Of a stretch of DNA of 18,684 bases, positions 13,931-18,684 are shown piece by piece. The stretch is from NCBI GenBank assembly GCA_035529435.1, contig DATKWS010000041.1:1-18684 (forward strand), read 5' to 3'. The translations under genes and the position numbers were made by a program. The notes under the pieces are model-generated. The model was not told where the DNA came from. It did not search any database and saw only the letters and a program-made list of their open reading frames with translations. Origin of the DNA: DATKWS01 sp035529435 (GTDB lineage Bacteria > Krumholzibacteriota > Krumholzibacteriia > Krumholzibacteriales > Krumholzibacteriaceae). Position 1 is the first letter of the stretch. Each line of letters starts with the position of its first letter.

Positions 13931-16900
13931 ATCCGATCCTCCGATTCTTCGCCCGATACGCCCGCGGGGCCGCTCCGCAACAGCCAGAGGTATGCATCCT
14001 CGAGGGTCGGATTGACACCGAGGGCATCCGCCGCCGGTTGATTCCCGGCGAGACACCGCACGCGTACGTGATCGCCGTCGCGCATGTGATGCACCACGAG
14101 AAACCGCTCCCGCACCCTCTCGAATTCATTCGCCGGTACGTGGAACTGCCACACGTGCCCCCGGGCGATCTCCGTCATCCTGGCGGGAGGGCCGAGATAG
14201 CGGAGAGCACCCTCGTTCAGGACGGCGACCTGGTTGCAGGAGCTCGAGATGTCCTCGATGATGTGCGTTGAGAAGATGACCACACGCTCGCGGCTCAACT
14301 CGACCAGCAGGTTCCGGAACCTGATGCGTTCGCGTGGATCGAGCCCCGCGGTCGGTTCGTCGACGACGAGAATGCGTGGCAAATGCAGCAGTGTCTGGGC
14401 GATCCCGATCCGCTGCTTCATGCCGCCCGAGAAGGTGCCGATCCTGCGATTTCGGTGCTCCTCGATATGGACCGCCGAGAGGGCATACTCGATCATCCGT
14501 TCGCGCTGCTCCGCATCCATCAGGTTCTTCAGCATGGCCTGGTAGTTGAGAAACTCGTACGCCGTCAGGTTCTCGTAGGTCCCGAACTCCTGGGGCAGGT
14601 ACCCGATCAGCCCCTGGAGCTCCTCCCGTTTTTTCCGCGTGTCGATACCGTTGATCCATACCCTGCCGTAACTCTGATCGAGTATGCCGCATATGATGCG
14701 CATGAGCGTGGTTTTACCCGCCCCGTTCGGACCGAGGAGACCGAACATCCCGTGCGTGATCTCCACCGACACGCGGTCGAGCGCCCGCAGGGGACGCTTT
14801 TTCCTGCCGATGACGGGCACGAGGAGTATCGCACGGTAGAGGGCCTTTGTGATACGCGCGAAACGGCCGGTCATCCGCTCAACGGCGACGTTGCGGCCGT
14901 GCAGTCGTTGCGCGATACGGTACACGGAAAGGACGAAATACCAGATGCACCCGATAAATATCGCCACCGCCGTGTTCCGCCACTCCCAGTAGAAGAATGC
15001 CACGTTGAAGAGCGGAACCCCCCAGATGATGGTGCCGGTCACGAGGCGCGCCGGACGCCCGGGCGCTGCGCCGCCGGCAGCGGAACGTTCGTCGAGCAGC
15101 CCCCGAAACGGACGCCACACGACGAGCATCAGGGCGTACACCATGTGGGAAAGAACGAACGCCCAAAAGAGCGAATGGAGGTAGAAATAGACGAAGAAGA
15201 TCGAGAATCCGAGCACGGGAAGCTGCCAGACGAAGGCGCCGAACCGGCGACCAGGAGCGCCGGCACTGCCACCGTGCACCGGCCCGTTCCAGCCGCCCCG
15301 GCTCTCCGGAGCGCCGGCGCCGTCCCGGAACGCCCGTTCGCTGAACCTTTTCCCCTTCTTCCATTCACGCACGAACCGCGCGTCCTGGTCGTACACCTTC
15401 GTGAGGTTTTTGATCACTATCCGTATCGACTCGCCCGGTGCTATCAGCTCCGAGCGGGCCCGCCGCAGGCTCGCCATGAGGAAATAGGTGGCGCCGGGTA
15501 TCAGAAATACCAGTGAAACGAGGGCCGCCAGCTTCCAGATCAGGCGATCGATACCGTCGTAGATGTACCAGCACCCCACGAGGAAAATGACCAGCTGGAC
15601 GGTCTTCACCGGCATGCGCAACTGCCTCATCCACTGGAGCGCCGATTCGAGCCCCGAATAGACGACCGGTATCAGGACCAGCGTGAAGAGCGTGCTGAGC
15701 GAGAGCCCGCCGATGACCGTGACGGCGAACGGCGCACCGCTGATCATCGATTCGCCGACCTTTCCCATCGCGAGCGGCAGCATGCCGACAATGGTCGTGA
15801 CGGCCGTGATCAGTATCGGGCGCAGCCGGGCCTGCCCCGCCGTCATGAGCGCACGCACACGCCTGTTTCCGCGCCCCCGCAGGATGCGGGTGTAGTCGAT
15901 CAGTAAAATACCGTTGTTCACGACGATACCGAGGAGTATCAGGAAGCCGGTGATGGTGTAGGCGGTGAAGAGGGACGTCTTGGTGAATATCAGCGCCCAG
16001 AAGGAGCCGGCGGCCGCCAGAGGGATGGTGAACATGATCACGGCGGGCGCGGCGAGGGATTCGAACACGGAGGCGAGGATCATGTAGATCAGGACGAACG
16101 CGACGGCGATGAGGAACAGGTACTCACCGTACTCCGTGTCGTCGTGGATAACATCGAGCGCGATGCCGGGCGGCACCTTCATCGAGGCCACGACCGCGTC
16201 CACATCGAGGCGCGCGGTCTCCAGAAGCGACTTCGATTCGTTCACCTCGTCGGCGAACTCGTACCGCACCTCGACGTGCCGTTCCTGGTTGACGCGGCGA
16301 ACATTCGTCTTCCCGTACGCATAGAGGATCCGGCTGAGATTCTGGAGCTCGTACGTTCCGCCTCCCTCCCCGGCAATCGGAAGGCGCCGCAGATCGTCGA
16401 TCGTCTTGGCCCCGGTCTCGCCCGATCCACCCGGGCGGCGTATCACGATATCGTACTCATCGACACCCTGCTTGTACTTCAGCCGATCCGATGTGAATTC
16501 CCCCTCGAAGGCCCTGAGCTCCTCGGCAACCTGGCGCATCGTGACGCCGTAATGACTCATCAGCTGCGTGTCGTACACGAGGTGTATTTCCGGGCTGTTC
16601 TCCGAGATATTGAGCTCACTCTCGCTGATCGAGCTTACATTCCGGAGATAGAAGCGGACATTCTCGGCGACGCTCACCATGGTCGGGAAATCGCTGCCCC
16701 GGACGACGACCTTCTCCTCACGCTGCCCGATGCCGAGCATCCTCATCAATCCCGCTCCTTCGCCGCCGCCCATCCCGCCGCCGCCCCGTTCGAATCCTCC
16801 CCCGGCGAGGGGGGCCTCGAAACTTACATCGGCGGCGGTGAAGTTCCCGACACGCCCCCTGATATCCGCCTTGATATCTGCATAGGTCCGGTTGGCGATA

Positions 16901-18684
16901 TCGCTGTAACCGTCCTTCAGGGTCACCCGCACCGTCGCGCTCTCCTCGCCGATCTCGGAGGACACGTCCTGTATCTCCGCGACCCCCCCGAGCAGCTTTT
17001 CGAGCTCCGTCACCGCACCGTCGGTCACTTCGAGCGTGGCGCCCCGCGGCATGTTCACGTACAGTGCCATCTCCTCCGTTTCTGCCTCCTGCGGTACGGT
17101 GATGCTGACCGCCAGGCAGATGAATATGCTGACGAAGAAGATTACGAGACAGCCGATGATCGTTCGCGCGGGAAACCGCAGCCCCGTCTTGAGCAGCAGG
17201 TTGTACACCTGGAGCGCGCGGCTCCTCCGGGTGAGCAGCTGGAATCGTGTCGTGCCCCCCACACCCCCCTTCAGGACGGAGTGGGCGACCATCGGCACGA
17301 GGAGCAGCGCGACGACGAGCGAGAGAAGCAGCGTCGAGATGATCGAAACACCGATGTGCCTGCCGATGAGACGCAGCGTGGCCACCGGCGAGAAGACGAA
17401 GGGGAGAAACACGGTGATCGTCGTCAGGGTCGCCGCCACTATCGAGCGCCACACCTCGCGCGTACCGTTCACCACCGCCTCGTCCCGGCCGGCCCCGGCC
17501 GCCGCATGCCGGTATATGTTCTCGAGCACGACGATGCTGTTGTCGAGAAGCATCCCGATCGCCAGCGCTATGCCGATCAGGGTCAGGGTATTGATCGAGA
17601 CGCCGAACGCGTAGAAAAAATTGAACGCGGTGAATACCGAGATCGGTATCGCCAGGGCGACCACGAGCACGAGCCTGAGATTGCCGAGAAACATCCAGAG
17701 TATCGCAACCGCGAGGAGCCCGCCGATCAGGGCGAGCCTGACGATCGTGTCGATATTCTCACGTATGTAGCCGGCCGAGTCGTGCTGGACGACCACCTCC
17801 ACGTCCTGCGTCCGGAGCCGCGCATTGAGCTCGTCGATCACGGCCCGCGTCGCATTCGAGAGAGCGATCAGATTGACCTGCGACTCCCTGCTCAGGCGTA
17901 TCGTGAGGGCCTCCTTGCCGTTGATCCGGCTGATCGAACTCTCCTGCTTGACGCCGAAGTAGACATCGGCCACATCCCTGAGCAGCACCGAGCCCCGCTC
18001 CCGCACGACGATATTCTCCAGCTCGCGAATGTCCGCATACTCGGTGAGGACGCTGACGAAGTAGCGCTTGTCCCCGCCGGCGACATGCCCCACGAAGGTG
18101 TTGTTCTGACCGTTCCGCATGATCAGGGCCGGTATCTCCGCCGGCGTGATCCCGTGCGCACGACACGCTTCCTCGTCGAGGATCACCTCGACGGCCTTTT
18201 CCCGGCCCCCGAAAATCTCCACCTTCGCCACACCGTCCATGCTCTCGAGCCTGCCGAGGACCGTCCGGTCCACGATGCTCCGCACGCGGTCGAGACCGCC
18301 GCCGCCGCGCACCTGGAGGGTCATGTACTCGTTTCCCCGCTCCTCCGTGTCGAACCGGACGACCTCGACGACGAGCCCCTCGGGAAGACCCGCCCGTATC
18401 TCGTTGATCTTGGCCTGGAGCTTCAGGTAGGCGTACTTCATGCCGGTATTCTGGTTGTAATAGACCCATACCGATCCCGAGCGCTGCCGCGCGACCGATT
18501 CGATCCGCTCTATGCCCGGGAGGGCGCCGATCGCCCCCTCAATCGGTATGATGGCCCTGGTTTCAAGGTAATCGGGATCCGTCTCCTGGTAACTCATCAC
18601 AAAGACGACAAGCAGCGGCAGCTCCGCGTTGGGGAGCAGCTCGACGGGCAACTGGCGGTAGGAAACGTACCCGAGCAGCGTCAG
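13927..18684 (-). CDS. RND efflux permease fused to ABC-2-type ATPase, 5' partial
   Basis: One frame without stops crosses the right window edge, so the N-terminus (part of membrane helix 1) is missing; at least 1,585 codons are seen. The RND part (18684 to about 15615) is HAE1/AcrB-like: the L-P-V-E-L-L-P entry after helix 1, helix-4 motif GMLLDNSIVVLENIYRH with the retained Asp at 17542-17544, and GIVVNNGILLIDYTRIL in the C-terminal half. Two added hydrophobic stretches follow, then an NBD. Its first strand (IVIKNLTKVYD) is at about 15388-15426. Walker A GPNGAGKTT is at 14707-14733, then FSGGMKQR near 14411-14435 and VVDEPTAGLDP near 14336-14376. About 590 bases with four membrane helices separate the first strand from Walker A. 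The protein likely sits in the inner membrane and works with the following ABC-2 permease. Confidence 0.88.
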   Translation of the reverse strand: MTLLGYVSYRQLPVELLPNAELPLLVVFVMSYQETDPDYLETRAIIPIEGAIGALPGIERIESVARQRSGSVWVYYNQNTGMKYAYLKLQAKINEIRAGLPEGLVVEVVRFDTEERGNEYMTLQVRGGGGLDRVRSIVDRTVLGRLESMDGVAKVEIFGGREKAVEVILDEEACRAHGITPAEIPALIMRNGQNNTFVGHVAGGDKRYFVSVLTEYADIRELENIVVRERGSVLLRDVADVYFGVKQESSISRINGKEALTIRLSRESQVNLIALSNATRAVIDELNARLRTQDVEVVVQHDSAGYIRENIDTIVRLALIGGLLAVAILWMFLGNLRLVLVVALAIPISVFTAFNFFYAFGVSINTLTLIGIALAIGMLLDNSIVVLENIYRHAAAGAGRDEAVVNGTREVWRSIVAATLTTITVFLPFVFSPVATLRLIGRHIGVSIISTLLLSLVVALLLVPMVAHSVLKGGVGGTTRFQLLTRRSRALQVYNLLLKTGLRFPARTIIGCLVIFFVSIFICLAVSITVPQEAETEEMALYVNMPRGATLEVTDGAVTELEKLLGGVAEIQDVSSEIGEESATVRVTLKDGYSDIANRTYADIKADIRGRVGNFTAADVSFEAPLAGGGFERGGGGMGGGEGAGLMRMLGIGQREEKVVVRGSDFPTMVSVAENVRFYLRNVSSISESELNISENSPEIHLVYDTQLMSHYGVTMRQVAEELRAFEGEFTSDRLKYKQGVDEYDIVIRRPGGSGETGAKTIDDLRRLPIAGEGGGTYELQNLSRILYAYGKTNVRRVNQERHVEVRYEFADEVNESKSLLETARLDVDAVVASMKVPPGIALDVIHDDTEYGEYLFLIAVAFVLIYMILASVFESLAAPAVIMFTIPLAAAGSFWALIFTKTSLFTAYTITGFLILLGIVVNNGILLIDYTRILRGRGNRRVRALMTAGQARLRPILITAVTTIVGMLPLAMGKVGESMISGAPFAVTVIGGLSLSTLFTLVLIPVVYSGLESALQWMRQLRMPVKTVQLVIFLVGCWYIYDGIDRLIWKLAALVSLVFLIPGATYFLMASLRRARSELIAPGESIRIVIKNLTKVYDQDARFVREWKKGKRFSERAFRDGAGAPESRGGWNGPVHGGSAGAPGRRFGAFVWQLPVLGFSIFFVYFYLHSLFWAFVLSHMVYALMLVVWRPFRGLLDERSAAGGAAPGRPARLVTGTIIWGVPLFNVAFFYWEWRNTAVAIFIGCIWYFVLSVYRIAQRLHGRNVAVERMTGRFARITKALYRAILLVPVIGRKKRPLRALDRVSVEITHGMFGLLGPNGAGKTTLMRIICGILDQSYGRVWINGIDTRKKREELQGLIGYLPQEFGTYENLTAYEFLNYQAMLKNLMDAEQRERMIEYALSAVHIEEHRNRRIGTFSGGMKQRIGIAQTLLHLPRILVVDEPTAGLDPRERIRFRNLLVELSRERVVIFSTHIIEDISSSCNQVAVLNEGALRYLGPPARMTEIARGHVWQFHVPANEFERVRERFLVVHHMRDGDHVRVRCLAGNQPAADALGVNPTLEDAYLWLLRSGPAGVSGEESEDRI
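14797..15387 (-). other. membrane-helix insert within the NBD
   Basis: Between the strand IVIKNLTKVYD and the strand RPLRALDRVSVEI, which are adjacent in ordinary ABC ATPases, lie about 197 residues. They start with a charged, Gly-rich linker and contain four hydrophobic segments: FVWQLPVLGFSIFFVYFYL, FWAFVLSHMVYALMLVVW, LVTGTIIWGVPLFNVAFFYW and AVAIFIGCIWYFVLSVYRIA. Domain boundaries are read by eye. Confidence 0.65.
15615..18684 (-). other. RND permease domain of the fusion protein
   Basis: This segment carries about 1,020 residues and matches a full HAE1-type pump apart from the missing first helix. It contains two repeats of the six-helix bundle and two periplasmic pore domains. A glycine-rich stretch (GGGFERGGGGMGGGEGAG) interrupts the second half of the periplasmic region at about 16746-16806. 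Confidence 0.85.

Noticed and set aside
14383..15516. Long + strand frame of 377 codons
   Set aside because: It is antisense to the NBD and insert part of the fusion and is rich in charged residues without any domain motif.
16718..17452. 244-codon - strand frame inside the RND region
   Set aside because: It overlaps the real RND frame on the same strand in another phase and shows Arg/Gly/His-rich composition typical of a shadow.
18649..18651. TTG as the true start of the RND/ABC fusion
   Set aside because: The frame continues upstream to the window edge with L-T-L-L-G-Y-V-S-Y-R-Q, the expected end of RND helix 1, so the start lies outside the window.
1..18684. tRNA, rRNA, CRISPR array, insertion sequence or prophage
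   Set aside because: No cloverleaf-like sequence, regular repeat-spacer array, transposase motif or phage structural gene was seen in reading either strand; small RNAs without sequence signatures cannot be excluded by eye.

Overview
The window reads as chromosomal DNA of a Gram-negative bacterium. Signs of an outer membrane are an RND-type efflux protein, a predicted outer-membrane beta-barrel, exported proteins and lipoprotein-like signals. An indolepyruvate:ferredoxin oxidoreductase (iorAB) and a reductive-dehalogenase-like corrinoid/Fe-S protein point to an anaerobic, ferredoxin-based metabolism. I cannot name the phylum from sequence alone; an uncultivated anaerobic lineage is an inference. 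No rRNA, tRNA, CRISPR array, transposase or phage gene is visible.

Left part (1 to about 6.7 kb, all + strand): a string of small, mostly unrelated genes, each with its own ribosome binding site. In order: a membrane-anchored coiled-coil protein cut by the window start; a PH-like domain protein; a 606-residue exported protein with repeated beta-rich units; a LamG-like/TIR-like fusion; a HEAT-like protein; a DUF486 DMT-type membrane protein; a 68-residue membrane protein; an exported PNPOx-like flavin-fold protein; and a NYN nuclease fused to a cold-shock-like domain. This part is less GC-rich than the rest and looks like accessory content.

Middle part (6.7 to 9.2 kb, + strand, GC-rich): a thioredoxin with an altered active site, a macro-domain ADP-ribose-binding protein, an outer-membrane beta-barrel protein read from a likely TTG start, and a putative lipoprotein.

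Right part: a cytoplasmic-type reductive-dehalogenase-like gene (- strand) is divergent from iorA-iorB (+ strand), sharing an AT-rich 257-base intergenic region. Convergent with iorB, and running in from the right edge on the - strand, is a very long open frame of at least 1,585 codons. It joins a nearly complete RND efflux permease to extra membrane helices and an ABC-2-type ATPase. An ABC-2 permease follows with a 4-base ATGA overlap.

The RND/ABC hybrid is the most notable item. It puts a proton-driven pump and an ATP-driven NBD in one polypeptide, and a membrane-spanning segment appears to be inserted inside the NBD before Walker A. The TIR-like fusion and the NYN/cold-shock fusion are the next most interesting.
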